Both the position numbers and the translations under genes were made by a program. Of a stretch of 64,000 bases of DNA, positions 11,801 to 25,730 are shown in pieces (within the stretch, counting starts at the first letter, position 1; each line of letters starts with the position of its first letter). The DNA comes from Gymnogyps californianus (taxonomy: Eukaryota; Chordata; Aves; Accipitriformes; Cathartidae), in the NCBI RefSeq assembly GCF_018139145.2, contig NC_059471.1, positions 209,269,494 through 209,333,493 on the forward strand, in the 5' to 3' direction. Under the pieces are notes generated by a model. That model saw nothing but the letters and a program-made list of their open reading frames with translations, ran no database searches and was not told the DNA's origin.

Positions 11801-14800
11801 TTTTTTTTTCCCTATGAATTAAGTGTACTGATTTAGCTCTGATAAATTAGGACTTAACAAAAAATAACAGGGCATTACAGGCATGTTCCTCCTGTTATTA
11901 AAAACAAAAAAATCCCAAAACTCATTAATCTCTCTTAAAGCTGATTTTTCCTGAGGTATTCCTGAAGGTAAGAATTTCCTTAGTGTAAGCAACAGCAGAA
12001 AGCAACCAAATGGGCAACAGGAGATATGGCACATACTGATCATTGTAGAGCAGTTAAGGGATACAGTGGAGCATAAATACTACTGCTTCTGCATTACTTG
12101 GCAAGTGAGGATCCATAGCTTTCATTGGAAGAGAGAGGACTGAAATCTCAAATGCTATATTGTAGCATATGCATGTCAGATATGTCAGATACAGGAATTC
12201 AGATGTAATTTTGGCCAGATTCTCAAATAACATAAGTATATTGCAATAAAGCTATGTAGATATTCATCTACGAATCATGTTTTCATTTGTTGTCCTAATA
12301 TATTCTCAACACAATCTCTTTTTAAGTAACAACATTTACAAATCATGAAAACATGAACAGGCGATAGTTACTCTGGATCAATATTTTCTACAAAATAGTA
12401 CTCCATTTCTTTCATCTAAATTTAGTCTTCAGGTAGAAAGAACACATCACATTGTTATTACTGCTGTTTGCCTTTATTACCTTACCACATTAAATGTCCC
12501 TGTGAAAAATTTTCATGAGACAATGTGGTAAATATCAAACAAAGGGGGCATAGGTAAACACCACCTTAATGGTGATTAAGTAACAATCTCAGCACACTGA
12601 ACAAATTTTGGTCCTTTTGACTTCAGCATTCCCCAAATCTCACTCTAGCTGCTGGACAGCATGTGCATCACAGCCATAAAGAGCACAGTGAGACTTAACA
12701 AACACAACTAGTCTATTTTGCAGAAGAATAGTCTGGAAGAAACAGTGAAGGTACTTACTGAGTTCAGAATGAAAAAAAAAAAATACTGTGCTAACATTGT
12801 AATACGTTATGGCTATTTAAGAAACAAGGGAATGTTGATATAGAAAGACAAAAGAACTGCAGCATTAAGAGTAACTCATTTTCCTTTTATGGCCTGCTAC
12901 TGCATGGCTGAACACTGCCACTAACTTTGTGTTTTCAGAACGTACTGAATTTAAGAAGAATCTTTTGTTCCATTTGCAGCCCACATGCTGACACAGCATC
13001 TCATCTCCTATTGTTCTAACTTAACTATTATCTGATACATTTGATGTGCTGAAAGATAAAAAGCACAAAGATTCCAGTTACCTTAGAGATAGCAAAAGCA
13101 GAATTACTTAGCATAAGAACAGCTGAGAAGGGGCTGTTTCTGGCAGTTTCACTCTGGTGTGTGTGTTAGACCCACAAATGTGAGTTCAGACCCTGTAAGC
13201 CAAGAGTCTTTGTTGGGGCTCTGCTGTGCACTGAATGATCTCACCCTCTTCTGACTCCCACACACAGAGGTATACAGGGAAGAGCAGGCTCAACCAGTCT
13301 TAAATTCCTTTGACAGTTCAGACTCCAGATAGACTCTGTAGCAGTGAGGAAGAAGCACAGCTCATAGCAACAGTTAGAGAGAGATGTTTTGAAGAAACAG
13401 ATTTATTCAAGGTTAATCAATGCTTCTACCATCATTTTCCATGGATGCTAGTTCTGATGATGAGCAAACAGTGACCTCGTAATGGAAAACTGGCTGCTAA
13501 GAGACTTTTTAAAAGCCTGCAGCATCTGGTAAGGTACAGTGCTAGGCAAAAAAGAGGATTGGTTCCCATATAGTTGCTCTGAAAATTTTTGAGACAGCTG
13601 CTTCTCAAAGTCTGAGCCCTTATAACACCAGCCTTATAACTCAGCTATTTTCTCTAGGAGAGACATAACCAAGCTGTACTTCATCAGTATTGCATTGACT
13701 TGACTTGTATCAACAATCTAGAGAAGCTCCCAAGAAGTCTTGTTCTATCAAACTAATTTGAAACAAAATAAAAATCGTGCTGTTTGGTTTCCCCATGTAA
13801 TCCTGAGGAGTAAGTTCCATGGGTGTGGCAAAAAATGTGAAGTAGATGACCTGAGCAAAATCAAAATCTGTGACTTTTTTGGGGGAAGGCACATGCATGG
13901 GCTAACATCATCATTAGGATCACAGCAGAAACTAGGAATCTCCATAGCTCTTCAAGTGATTGTTTTACCTACTAAAAAGGAAATTTCAATGAATACGTGG
14001 TATAAAAAGCAAATTGCTAGAGAGTAAAAGTTCTTTTACCAAAACAAAATTGTACTCTGGTTCCAGGAAAGACAAGCATTCTTAGCTGGGTTCATGAACA
14101 AAGGATATCAAATGAAAGCAGGAGGAAATAAAGCCTGACTCTACATGATGTGTGCCAACTGTGGTCTCATAAAGCCAAGAAATCTTGGAATGCTTTGAGT
14201 ATGTAATATTTTTAGAGCTCTAATAAGGCACACCTGAGCTCCCCTTTACCACATTTAAAGATATGTTCCACAGAAGCTAGATTTTGCTGTGCATTTTTGC
14301 CTATTCCAGTAACCTGTAATTAATAAGCACTCATGTGGAGGAGAGCAGAACACTCAGTTGCCCGTTCAGATTCCTCTGAATTACTCCCACATACTTTTCT
14401 AAAGTGCACAACTTATAGTAATGTTCTTGAATTATTCTTAAGTCATTTGGCTAAGAAGATAAGATGACACTGCTATGTCTGCCTTGTTGAAATCAAATAT
14501 TCTTTCTTCTCCTACAGATGTTCTTCCTCAATTTCTTGACTTACTGGAGTGTCTGTCTACACCAGCTGTCTTCCTTCAGCATCTCCACAATTCTGAGCCA
14601 GAGTGAGAAACAAACCTGTCTCTATCATTAATAAGATTTATTTTCATTTTACCTAACTAAGCAGTGCAATAAAAAACTGTAAGAATTAATCTCCTCCATA
14701 CAAAATATACTAGCTAGAATAACCTTACTGTCTACCCTGCTATTCATGTATTGGTATCAAAAGTCATACTGTACACAGAGAAGTCAAAATGAGCTATGAT

Positions 14801-15443
14801 AGCATGAAGGAACTGAGGGGATGTTGGTTTCAGTCCATCCAATTTGGGTGCAGGAAGAGGTGATGTTACCCAGAAGCCAGATGCAGTCCCAGCAGCTGCC
14901 AGAATAATCAGATCTCATATATACAGTATATGTGAACCAGAGGTGGAATATATGTACCCAATCATTTGGAACAATCATGTGCCAAATAATTGTAGTAGCA
15001 CAATAGTAGAAAAAAGCATGGAATCAAAATACATGCTGGGTGGTATTGAAACACAGGAGGACTAGAAAAAAGTTCAAATACCTAAAGTTTTACAAGGAAT
15101 CCAGTTACATTTTGATTAAAAATAACAATAATCTAAAATTATATTAAAATTAAATGCTGTCTGCTTTTAAGTCAAGGAATTTAGTGTGTATGTCATCCAG
15201 GAGTCAGTATAGCAGTACAGAACATTTATAATTATTCTATCCCAGTCAGAAATTGGGCTGGTACTTTCTGCACTAGCTGATCTCCTATAATCTTTACGGT
15301 TATTTTCTGCTAGAGTATATTGCAGTACTGATCCCTAAATACTCACACCGGTTGCCTACTAAGGCAACATCTTATTGCTGACTTCAACTACCTAATGGGA
15401 GGCTATAGAAAAGGCTGATGTAGACTCTCCCTGAAGTGCCCTG
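11801..15443 (-). other. SEMA3A: SEMA3A intron 1 between the two CR1 fragments
   Basis: No gene or strong repeat is seen. A 9-bp direct duplication (TGTCAGATA-like) lies at about 12175-12192, and a run of 11-12 A at about 12771-12782. Overlapping short frames at 13710-14027 and 14784-15065 on opposite strands have no recognisable domain. Confidence 0.6.
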
Positions 15444-15698
15444 TGACATGACGAGAGGCAACACAACAAATTTTGATTAGAAATCACAACAAAATTCTTC
15501 AGCATGGAGGTGGTCAAACACAGGCTCAGAGGCCCAGAGAGGCTGTAGAATTTGCAACATGAAGATACTTAAAAGTTGCCTGGGCAGAGCCCTGAGCAAC
15601 CTGATTAATCAGCCCTGCTTGGGACAGCGGTTGGATGTTAAACTAGATGACCTTCAGAAGTCCCTTCCAACCTAAATTACTCTGTGATTCTATAATAA
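15444..15698 (+). mobile_element. CR1 LINE fragment (truncated 3' end)
   Basis: CR1 3'-end landmarks appear in order: GACGAGAGGCAAC, GGAGGTGGTCAAACACAGGC, CCCAGAGAGGCTGT, GGGCAGAGCCCTGAGCAACC, TTAAACTAGATGACCTTCAG, AAGTCCCTTCCAACCT and TCTGTGATTCTAT. The last motif is the degenerate terminal 8-bp repeat typical of CR1. The copy is 5'-truncated (about 255 bp), cannot move, and lies antisense to SEMA3A within intron 1. It is better preserved than the 11540 copy at its 3' end. Confidence 0.93.
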
Positions 15699-15982
15699 TG
15701 GACACACCTTCCCACTGTTACCATCTATAAGGAGAAAGCCAAAGGCTTTGATCATATGGACATCTCTGATATCCAGTTTCCCGTGCAGTTACTTATAATC
15801 TCTTTTTAACAGCTAATGTAGTTTTCACGTAGACATTCAAACCTTCTTTTTTGATATATCCTACCACTTCTACAGCAGTCTACATGGTAAACGTTTTTCC
15901 TCAAGTAGGAAGGCACAAGTACGATGATGAATTAGGGCTGTCATGGCACATAGGCACCTAAAACAGAATCAGTGCGCTAACA

Positions 15983-16007
15983 AGCAAAGCAAAGCAAAGC
16001 AAGCAAA
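15983..16007. repeat. AAAGC short tandem repeat
   Basis: Repeated AAAGC units with a final shortened unit (GCAAAGCAAAGCAAAGCAAGC-type pattern). A simple pentanucleotide microsatellite of about 25 bp with no gene association. Confidence 0.85.
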
Positions 16008-19000
16008 AATAGCCAAGATAATGGCAGTGTATGTGTACTATGTGTTATGCAGCTGAGAGTAGACACTCTAAGTCTTATCAAGTCCCACTAAAAGTGAGAC
16101 CTTGTAGTTCAGGGAAAACTATTGCAACTTGTTAGAATTAGAAACTCAGATGAAACTAAAACAAAATCTTTCCTCAGTTTTCTGTCAGTGAAAACTCCAG
16201 TACTTTTGTTGCTGCTGTTGTTGTTGAAATAAAGAGATCGCAGGAGCACAAGAACACTGTGGGGGTGGATACAGAGAAAGTGGCAACCATAGACACAACT
16301 TCAAGCAAGCAGGTTCAAACTTTAATGACCTGTGTAGGAAGATAAATGAGACTTCAAGAGAAAACAGCACTGTTAGCATGAGGATGTTGTTAGGTGCAGA
16401 AGGCAAGCACTCTCAGTGCTGATGAATTGGTAGCTGACAAAGAGCTACATCTTATAATGGTGACAATGTAAAGCCATGATATATTTTTCCTGTTAGTTTT
16501 TTGTCTTTCATCACATCCGTTTGAATGAATCCTTAATGAATATCGTGCTCTGTTTGAAATCAGAGAGGAAAAACAGCAGGCACACTATTGCCACATATCA
16601 ATCATATTATTTTATCTCTCAATTATCCTTAATTTAATAATTGTATTATTTTCACTTCTGTTTTAACTTTAAGGGCTTCTATTGCAAATACTGTATTTTT
16701 GCAGGTGGTTTAGGTTACCAGTAATTTTCAGTAAGAGCTCTTTTCCATCTTTTTTTTTCTTTTCTTCTGAAAGCTCTTCTCTATATCATTATTTTGTCTA
16801 ATCATCAGCCTTCCTGGAAATATTAATCATTATGTCTACTAGACTTTCAGAAAAACCTGCATTAAGTTTCTTCAAATTGCTTCTCTGTTTATTTTAGCCA
16901 CAGTCTGAATAAAATTATTTGAATAAACAGGTCTGAAGCATATCCTGAATGGTACAGTTGGGATATGAACCTGAAATCCAACATAATTCCTGGCATTATA
17001 GTAATAGTATTTAGTAGAAAGAAAGAATTGTATTAAATTATAAGTGCATGTGGAAAGGAATTCTGTACAGCTCGCTATATTTTCCGTAGTAAAATACATT
17101 TTATTATCCTTTATTTCTTATACAGAAGAGCATGAGTCTAACCTGCGAAGAACTATGAGAGTTTTGCCACTGCATTTTTTGGCTAACCATATACTCCATC
17201 ATTTGCATGTCACTGAGAACTAGTTAGCTGAAAATATGGACTTAATGACACCATGATGTGAAATTCGGTGACAACATGTTACGTAGAAGAAGCAACAAGG
17301 TTAAGATTATAGAATATCCAGTCTTAAAAATCTAATGTCAAACCCAGCCTAAATACTACAGTGCTTTGTGGGACATCGTACTTCAATGGCTAAATTACCT
17401 ACATCCAACTTATTCCAATTTAGGCCAGAAGAGTGATCACAGTTTTAAAGCTCCAGTGTGAGGTTTCTAAACTCTCTCATTTACCATCATTTCTTTGCAA
17501 TATGTGGCATGAAGTCCTCTATGTAAGCCTATCACAGATGGATGGACTTCACCTTGATGAAAAGGCACATGTGGTCCTTACCATTTCTCTATTTCAGACC
17601 CCCAAGAGAGGTTCTGCATTACTGATTTTAGTTTTCATTTGGTCCTGTATTCAGCAAAGTGCTCTGATCTAAAACTTCGTATTCTGAAGACTCATATATA
17701 TTTATATCTCCACAGGGACAGAAGGTGTTAATGAGAGCACAGTTGTAGTTCTAGGAACTCACAAAACTTACGTAATTATTTTGGCGGTTCAGGGAACACA
17801 CAAGGACATTTCGAGATATCGCTAGATTAATATGACTTGGCATGGAAAGTGCTTTGACTACTGGTCTGTGTTTGTGCAAGTGGCTCAGCCTGCTCTGTAC
17901 AAGGGATGAGCTGGATAGAGCTGTGGCAAGGGTACCCACACTTATTAGGCTTTAGCTATTGCCTATAATTAAAAACCAACTGGCCTGATATACGTCTCAT
18001 AAAGTAACGGCTACAAAAGTGCTGGCACTGACAGCTCACACACAGTATTTACTGTTTCAAATTTTACAGGTTTAGAAAACAAAAGGGTTGGTTAGCTAAA
18101 CAAAACCAGTGTAAGAAATAGGCCAACATATTCTGAATAACAACAGCATAAAAACAGTTTAGTTGAATTACAGAATAGCTTTGTTTTGCTCATTGAGCGC
18201 TATTGATTTTTTGGCATGGAAGAAGTAAAAAAAAAAGAACAGATGGTGAAAGAAATAAATTAAGCTGCTGGTGATGGAATACAATATCACACTGAATTAT
18301 AAAGAATGATGAACAGAAATCCCTTTAAGCAGGCGCTTACACTCAGTAGAAGAGGTTCATAATGTTGATGTTCATATCTGATTATTTTGGTTTATTTTCT
18401 AGTTATTAGAGTTTTTACTTTCAATACAAACTCCAATATGAATTCAAAATAGAAATCTAAGGCAATGTACAGGAGATTCACTGTGTTCAACCATAAGCCA
18501 GAGCTTCTAGTAATGTTCTAAAATGTATAGTATTGTAAAACCAATCAAACAAAAACTTTATACTTTTCTTTCTCAATAGCGCTTATTCCTTATTGCAGAT
18601 TTGAAAGGGTGTGCGTATGGCCAAAGCCTTGACTACATTTTCCAATTCTTCCAGTTTTAATAAAAAAAAGTTCTCTCTCCTCTCGAGATCTTACTTTGTT
18701 TATATCCTTAGACTTTAAGAACAATAAACTGCTACTGTTAAAAACCAATGCATTTAAGAAAAAAAAAAGTAAGATGTGTTGATATAAGTGAGTGGCCAAG
18801 AACTGCTGTGCAAGGTAACCCTATTTTCAGAAGCAAAATTACAAAGTCAAACTTTGTCCTGGTAAAGTGACTGCAATTCTCTTCATTTCAGTAGAGATGC
18901 ATAACTTTTCAGGAATCCTTAGTTTGACTCTTCAGTGATAACACTGCCCTTTTTTAATGTGACCTAATCAGCATTTGGGTCACAGACACATTATCAAAAG

Positions 19001-21209
19001 TGGTGGAGCAGCTTATTTTTCACATACTGAAAATTATTTTGCCTCACAATGCTCTCATCTTTCTGTAAATTAACGTTCCCCCAAGCCACAACACTATGTG
19101 GTAAATAGAAGTCTAATATCAGTGTAATTGCCTCAAGAGAATTATAACTCTGTCCTAAGTTAATGAAGATAAATCCCCTTTAATGTCAATGGTTATCTTT
19201 CATTATTAATAATATCAATACTTTTCATTCTTCAGCCCCCAGACATGGTTCAAAGATGATTTGGTAGCATTAGCTCCATTTAGCAGTTGAAGTACGCAGA
19301 AGTTTAATTTGGTTTTGAAGGTACAAATCATGGCTGGGGACTAAGCTCCTCTTACTGAAGACTGGTCTGAAGCCTTGCACTCCACTTCTGTGAGACTGCT
19401 GCTTTAAACTCTATGGAAAAGTCACATTGTCAAGCCCATACACTCCTTTTGTATTTGCTTTTGATAGAGATATGGAGAAGAAATGGATATCAGTGTCTGG
19501 ATTAACTTTATTATGGATTTTTAAAGCATGGGACCACGTTCCCAAGGTTTACAGTATCCATTTCCACTTTTTTTTTTCATTTCAAGACCCATTTAGAGAA
19601 ACTGTATTCACATCCCAAGGAATATTTTAGGCCTATGTCTCTTATTACAGAGCACCAGTTCCCTATGCTGCTTCTTGCTGCATTTCCTCATGGCCCATAG
19701 GGATGGGATGATCAATGTCAGTCAATAGGTATTGCTAGCCCTGACCATTAGTCAACAGTTACTTCATCAGACCCCACCAATAGATGCTGTCTGTATGACT
19801 GGAATAATTTCCAGAAATCTGGGCCTAGCATGCCTGTCTCCAGACAGAATATTTTCTTTATAGCTGAGCCCTATATTACACAGAGCTCCTTATTCTTGAA
19901 CTTGAATATGAATTCTTGAATTTGTATGGCAAAAGCATACTGACAACTGCATTAGCCATCTTAGCAAGCTCAGAGTTGATCTTTGAGCACATTTTGTGGA
20001 TGCACCAAATGGAACTGGCATAATGCCATACATTTCTTGGGAGTTTTGTAATCACAGAGAATAGTAAGCTTTGGCTTACTAAATGTTGTAATGTACCTGT
20101 ATATGTTTCCTACCAAGCATGACAGACTAACATCTAGGGTCATTTTCTAGCACTCATGCAAGAAACTATACTGTTCACTGCATGTTCAGGATCTTAACAG
20201 CGGCTTGAGTGGATCCTATATCAAACTGCTTTCCCAGACCACTGTAATATGCAGGTTCCTTTTGGCAGCCCTGCCTGGAATCCCTGTGACCTCCATACTC
20301 ATCTCATTTGTCCAGCAAACAAGCAAATAGCCACAAATCCATAATAGTCATCCATGCTGGGAAGCTCCTCTAAGAAAGGCAGCATGATTAAATAGGTGAC
20401 ATTTGGGTTATGCAGTGCAAACACTTTTAACTTCAGTACATGCCTGGTGCCACTGGACTCCTGTCTCCTGATTGACCAAATATGACCTTGAGCCAAACCT
20501 ACAATGGAAATAGAAATAGCCACCCATATTCTAAGGAAAAACGTGCGGAACTCATTGGGGTCATCAGCAGCAGGAGAAAACAAACGCCTGCTTGTATGAC
20601 ATAATTACAACTTGAGGAGCAGATGACCACTGTCATGAACAATTAAGAAACCTCTGCACTGAATAAACTTTGCAAAACCTTCAGTCCTTGAGTGAGAAAG
20701 CATCCCATATCTGAGATCTCCGACAATTAGATATCAAAATCTGTTTGCTCTCATCACTCAGACTCTATCAGGGTATTGTGCACCATCATTGGAAAATGTT
20801 GGACAACGTTAGTATCTTGCCAGATCTCTCTGATAAAGACAGCGAGATGATCTCATGTGAAAGATTCTCAGGTGAATAATCAAGATGACAAGACAGAAAA
20901 TTCTTACTTGAGATGCAAATAGAATCTCATGGCAAGAGAGATGAGCAGCCCTCTGATTCAGTGGAGTGAAAAATATCAGAAAACTGGTATGGCCTACTTC
21001 TTCAGGACAGTGAAAACCAGTATGCTAAGTAAAAGAAACTACTACATAAGAAAAAAGGTTGGGTAATATGTTTCCAAGTCTGAAAAGTTTGGCTTGGAGT
21101 TCTGGCAAAAGGTTCAAGATTTTTTTTTTTTTTTCTGATTTGCTTCTATCTCTCTCTAGTATCCAGGAGACATTATAATATAATGTACTTGCAATATTTT
21201 GATCTTACC

Positions 21210-21225
21210 GTATATTATAATATAC
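21210..21225. repeat. Perfect 16-bp AT palindrome
   Basis: GTATATTATAATATAC equals its own reverse complement. It lies in an AT-rich block (about 21170-21240) with further ATTATAATATAAT and CATATATAT elements. It could extrude as a small cruciform, but such sequences are common in AT-rich introns. Confidence 0.9.
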
Positions 21226-23612
21226 ACATGCATATATATCCTAGAAAGTACAGAGACTACCTTGACATCTGATTAAAAGTGATCTATGAACTATGGACGT
21301 GATTTAAGAAACATATAGTGTGGGGCAGAGATGAGAAGAACACAACTTTTAAAGGATGAATGAGCAATATTATTTTGATTTGGCTTGTCTCTCTTAAAAG
21401 ACAGTACTTTCAAAAGTGTTAAACATCCAACACTTCTGCTGACTAGCTACCTTTGAAAAATCAAGGTTCAGAGCTGCTTTAGAAATATCAAAGGGTATAG
21501 ATAAATGGAATATAATTTGAAATCAGTCAACCAAAGAATCTAAAAATTCATTATCACTTTGTCCTAGTTTTGCTTAGAAGAACTGTAAAAAAAGCTGCAG
21601 AGGTAAAATGGCAGAAAACAAAACCTAGCAATAATTGGCAAGGAGTTAGGCATGTTCAACTCTGAAGGAACATGGTAACTTCTCGCCTTCTTCCATAACA
21701 CAGGTTGGATCATGATGGTGGTAGGGAGAATATAAAAAGGGAGGAAGAGCTGGTACAGACGTGCTCTGGAACAGAACTGTGCAGATTTAGCTCCCATTCC
21801 TGTCTGAAATGCCCTTGTAATCTCTTGTTAGGCTTGAAATGATTCAGCGTGAATGTTGTTTTAAATGCCTTCTTTTGCTTAGATCCACAGTCATGTTTGG
21901 TTTGGAAAAGCCCACTATACTGATACTCTCTTGTGATTACAAAAAAGAATTTAAAGACATTATTTGCTGAAAAGAAATAAATACAGAAATTCTCAGTGTT
22001 TATTTTCCTTCTTTATATCTCAACTGCTTTTTCTCAGCTGTCAATCTCAGTAGCATCTGCTAAAGCCCCTTATTTTTACTCCTCAAAAATAAAATCAATT
22101 AATACTTTCTTTTTTTTAGTTAAACTTGGATAATTCAGGACTGATGTGGTTGTGTCCTTTTCCCATGTCTCCCAAAGAGCCACAGTATGACCTTGGCATG
22201 ACCACTTATCCTATGGTGTCTCAGTTCCCTGCCTACCTTAGGCCTGGCTTGTTAAACAGACTGTCAGGTTTTCTACACAGAAACACTGTTTTGCATTGTA
22301 CAGTGGCATCCAGTCTTCATGGGTAGATTTAATTTCTCCTGTCAAACAGTACAAACTGTACAAAAGTATGGCAATGAATGGAAAAATGACCAAAGCAAAA
22401 TTAATATCGTCTCTAAAAGGTATAACAAACACTCAGAGCATTGTCTTCCCTGAAGTCGATAAATTTTCTCCTCATACTAATCTACTTCTGCTTATAATAT
22501 TATCTGTTTTGTGCTAGAGGTCTCCAAACTATTGCCTTGGCAACCAATAAACATTAATCCATGTGAGATTTTCCTCTTGAAATACTTTCTATATTGGAAA
22601 TGTTATGTAGGAGGTAAATTTCACTGGAACTGGAAAAGATGTGCTGATGATTTGATTCACATTTTTTCTGGATTTTGCAACAAAACACAGTCCTGGAGAT
22701 TTCTTCTGTGAGAACAAATTCACTATCAGTCTAATGTAATTGGCTCCCGTGGGCAGGCCTGGACGATACATTTATCTGCCCCACAAGACTTGCAGTACCG
22801 TGAGGAGTCTAACGAAAGACACAATACAGTTCGCTCAAGGCCCGAAGTAGTTTGCGTAACACCAGGTCCTATGCTGCTTTATGTTACCATTCTTAATTCT
22901 CAGTTATCACACACATTTAATAGCTCAGTTTCAAGGGACCAAACCAAGGGTTGCGTTTAGCTGGCAAGCGCCTGTGCAAAAATTGGCCCTTGCATCATTC
23001 CCGTATGTTAAAGCACTTTCCAGCTTGCACAGTAAGATCTAGCACTGTTGACGCACCACTTAAAAAGGTTTTGTCAGAAATCCCGGGCAAGCAAATAATG
23101 TCACACCTTGGCCTGTCCCCTCAGTTAAGGCCAGCTGTTAGGGTTGAGCTCAGAAAGAGAACTAGTGTTGTAACAGCAATTATAACCAAAGACTGTGGCC
23201 TGGTTTGTAGGCCACCAAAATCAATAGGAAGACTCTTATTGAATTTGATAGGCTTCAGATTGCACCTCCATAGAGCAATGCCGAGGACTTGATTTACATC
23301 CAGAATCTCATACGGACCAAGGCAGTAGCAAGCAGGCACAACCGGTTTAAATGACTGATCAAAGTCCACTGATGTCTTTCCAAAAGCTTTGAACAAGTGC
23401 CACAGAAGGGAGAGCAGTAATCCAAGAGGAAGGTGACAGAGGTTTAGCATGACTGTGGTGAGGCCCACATCCTAACACTGTTGCACAATGAACATTTGAA
23501 AGTCGAGTTACATGGAGAATATTTTATTCATAAGCACAAACACTTTGGAGCATTTGTCAATGTGAAATAACACATTGCTTGGGTCTCTGAAGACATGATG
23601 TGAACCATAATG

Positions 23613-23634
23613 TGTGTTATTTCAAAATAACACA
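23613..23634. repeat. Perfect 10-bp inverted repeat (hairpin) with nearby duplicated arm
   Basis: TGTGTTATTT and AAATAACACA form a perfect 10-bp stem around a 2-base loop. The right arm plus its flank (AATAACACATAGCTTG) is nearly repeated about 60 bp upstream as AATAACACATTGCTTG (around 23566-23581). The latter could result from a local duplication; no gene or terminator role is expected in this context. Confidence 0.85.
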
Positions 23635-24674
23635 TAGCTTGTCACTTATTATTACTGTAATAATCTGTATTTGAATGAATCAACAATGGCAATGCATACT
23701 TACATCAAGGAAGGAGCAACTCCAGCAAAGGAGAAATTCTGGTTTTGTATTCCTTATGGAAAATAAAGGAAACCTTTTGTAAATAAGGACCATTGTTCTA
23801 GACTTACCTCCTGAAGAAAGGTTAAACCCCTCAGAATGAGTAGATGGTTTCCTTAACATTCAAACACAACATGGGATTAACTTTTCAGAAATGTCTTCTA
23901 TGCCTAGTAACACTCATATATTCATCTATGCCAGAGCCTAGGGGAATGCACAGCTTGTTTTGGAAAACAGTCATTCTTCTTGTGTGACACCTGGAAGTCC
24001 CCTGATAATCTATAGTGTTCCAGTGGACTGATATGACAAACTACACCTGAAACCACAGATTAAAAATAAAAAAAAAAAAAGAAAAAGAGGAGAATGCACA
24101 AACAAAGAGTTTCAGGACCAATCAGAATGAAAATGAAACTGCTTCTCCTCAACCGCAAAGTGAGACAAACATGCCTTTTGATATTGAAATGAATGTATGT
24201 AACAAACTTGAATAATTTTGCAGCCTTTCTATCTACAGAACTGCATAACATGAAGATGACATGTAAGGGAGAAATTTTGAAAACAAAAATTGTCAGCTTT
24301 TGAATTTTATATGTAGTGGGATAATCACTTAAAGAATCTTTAAGACCAAGAGGAAATTATCAAAGTGATCTTTTTAACTAAAAATACCTTTTTTTCCCAC
24401 CCTCTAAAAGGAATAGACTTCTAAAACCATTCACTTCTCAGTTGCAAAAGTAATGCAGTCAGAAAGGTATCTTTCAAGTGACTAAATTTCTTGGGTTTGT
24501 GAAATTAGGCTGGATATACTGTTAAGGAATTGTTCAAAGAATTTTAATTTATTTTTTTATTTATTTTTTTAATTGCTTTCTTACCAGAAAGCAAGAGTAA
24601 GGCTTTTTGCTTGGTATTCAGACGTTCGTTTGAGCCTTGAACTAAATACTTCTGTTATTTATCAGTTGTACTAC

Positions 24675-24865
24675 TTGTTCTGAAACGTCCAGATAGAATC
24701 TCATTGCATAAAAACATAGTCCTTGCCTCCAAAAAACTTGCAATGTCAATGGAAAATGAAACAACTGTGTACAAAAAGTAATTACAGATTGGAAGCTGAG
24801 GCACAGAGATATCATCTGACATCACAGAGAAAGTCTGTGTAAGATCCGGGAACTGAAGATCATCT
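24675..24865. repeat. Ancient L2/MIR-like repeat relic
   Basis: TTACAGATTGGAAGCTGAGG, CACAGAGATATCATCTGACA and CACAGAGAAAGTCTGTGTAA, then GATCCGGGAACTGAA, follow the widely shared amniote consensus (TTTACAGATGGGGAACTGAG, CACAGAG, TCACACAGCAAGTCTGTGGC, GAGCTGGGAATTGAA). Upstream sequence CTTGCCTCCAAAAAACTTGCAAT fits the same element's preceding part. The MIR versus L2 assignment is uncertain. Confidence 0.55.
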
Positions 24866-25689
24866 ATCACTTCAGAGTTTCAGCCATAAGACCAATCTTC
24901 CTGACATTATTAACATCCTTGAAACATGAAGGCAAACACATATCTCAACTCTCAATGTCTTAAAAGCTTTATTCTTTAAAAGTAGAGCAAAAGTTCTGTT
25001 AAGTAAACTAGAACCAATAACAATACTATTTTTTTAAAATAATGTACTAAATTATATTAAAGAATAAGACATCAATTTTTAATGCTGTTTTTGCTGCAAT
25101 AAATGTTGAGGACTATGTTTTGACATTAACACACAGCTGTATGTGTCAAGATGGTTTGGAGCTTCACCACTCACATAGGAGCTTTATGAAGCACCGTTTT
25201 TCTGGGACGACACAGTTTCATAGCAGGAATAAGTAAAGCTGAGAAAAGCAAGGAATTTTTTTGTCTCAAGGGAAATTACAATATTCCAACATCTGTTTTC
25301 AAATTAAGACAAACAGTCAAAATGCTGAACTTTTCACAGAGTGACAACTTAGAAAAAAATGAAATCCAGGAATGTATAACTTTTGCTTTTGATCATTTTA
25401 TCTATGTTCTGGTCTGGGAGTCCAGCTTTCTTAGGCTTTAATGGAGAAAAACAGTGCATGTACTCCACAGCCCAGACATGGCCAAGTCATATCCCCAAAT
25501 CGAGAAGCCTGGAAATGCTTCTGCGTATGTCCTGGCTTACATGGCATCCTCTGACACTGAACTGCATCTTATACAAAGGATAAACATGCCTCATCCCTGA
25601 TTCGGACCTGTTGGCCAGGATTTGAGACTAGGCTATATGTTTTATGCTGTCCGGCTATCGTATAAGCCTTATGCTGATTTCTGAGGTAC

Positions 25690-25730
25690 TCTCAAAGATT
25701 TTAATGGGAGTTATGGTCCTGTGCAGGAGA
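25690..25730. repeat. Possible sauropsid palindromic repeat relic
   Basis: CTCAAAGATTTTAATGGGAG followed by TTATGGTCCTGTGC resembles the CATTGACTTCAATGGGAGTT core of the dispersed family. Only the core is visible. Confidence 0.3.

Noticed and set aside
22951..23468. Opposed 113- and 115-codon frames
   Set aside because: I considered a pseudogene or retroelement coding region, but neither translation shows reverse transcriptase, zinc-finger or other motifs.
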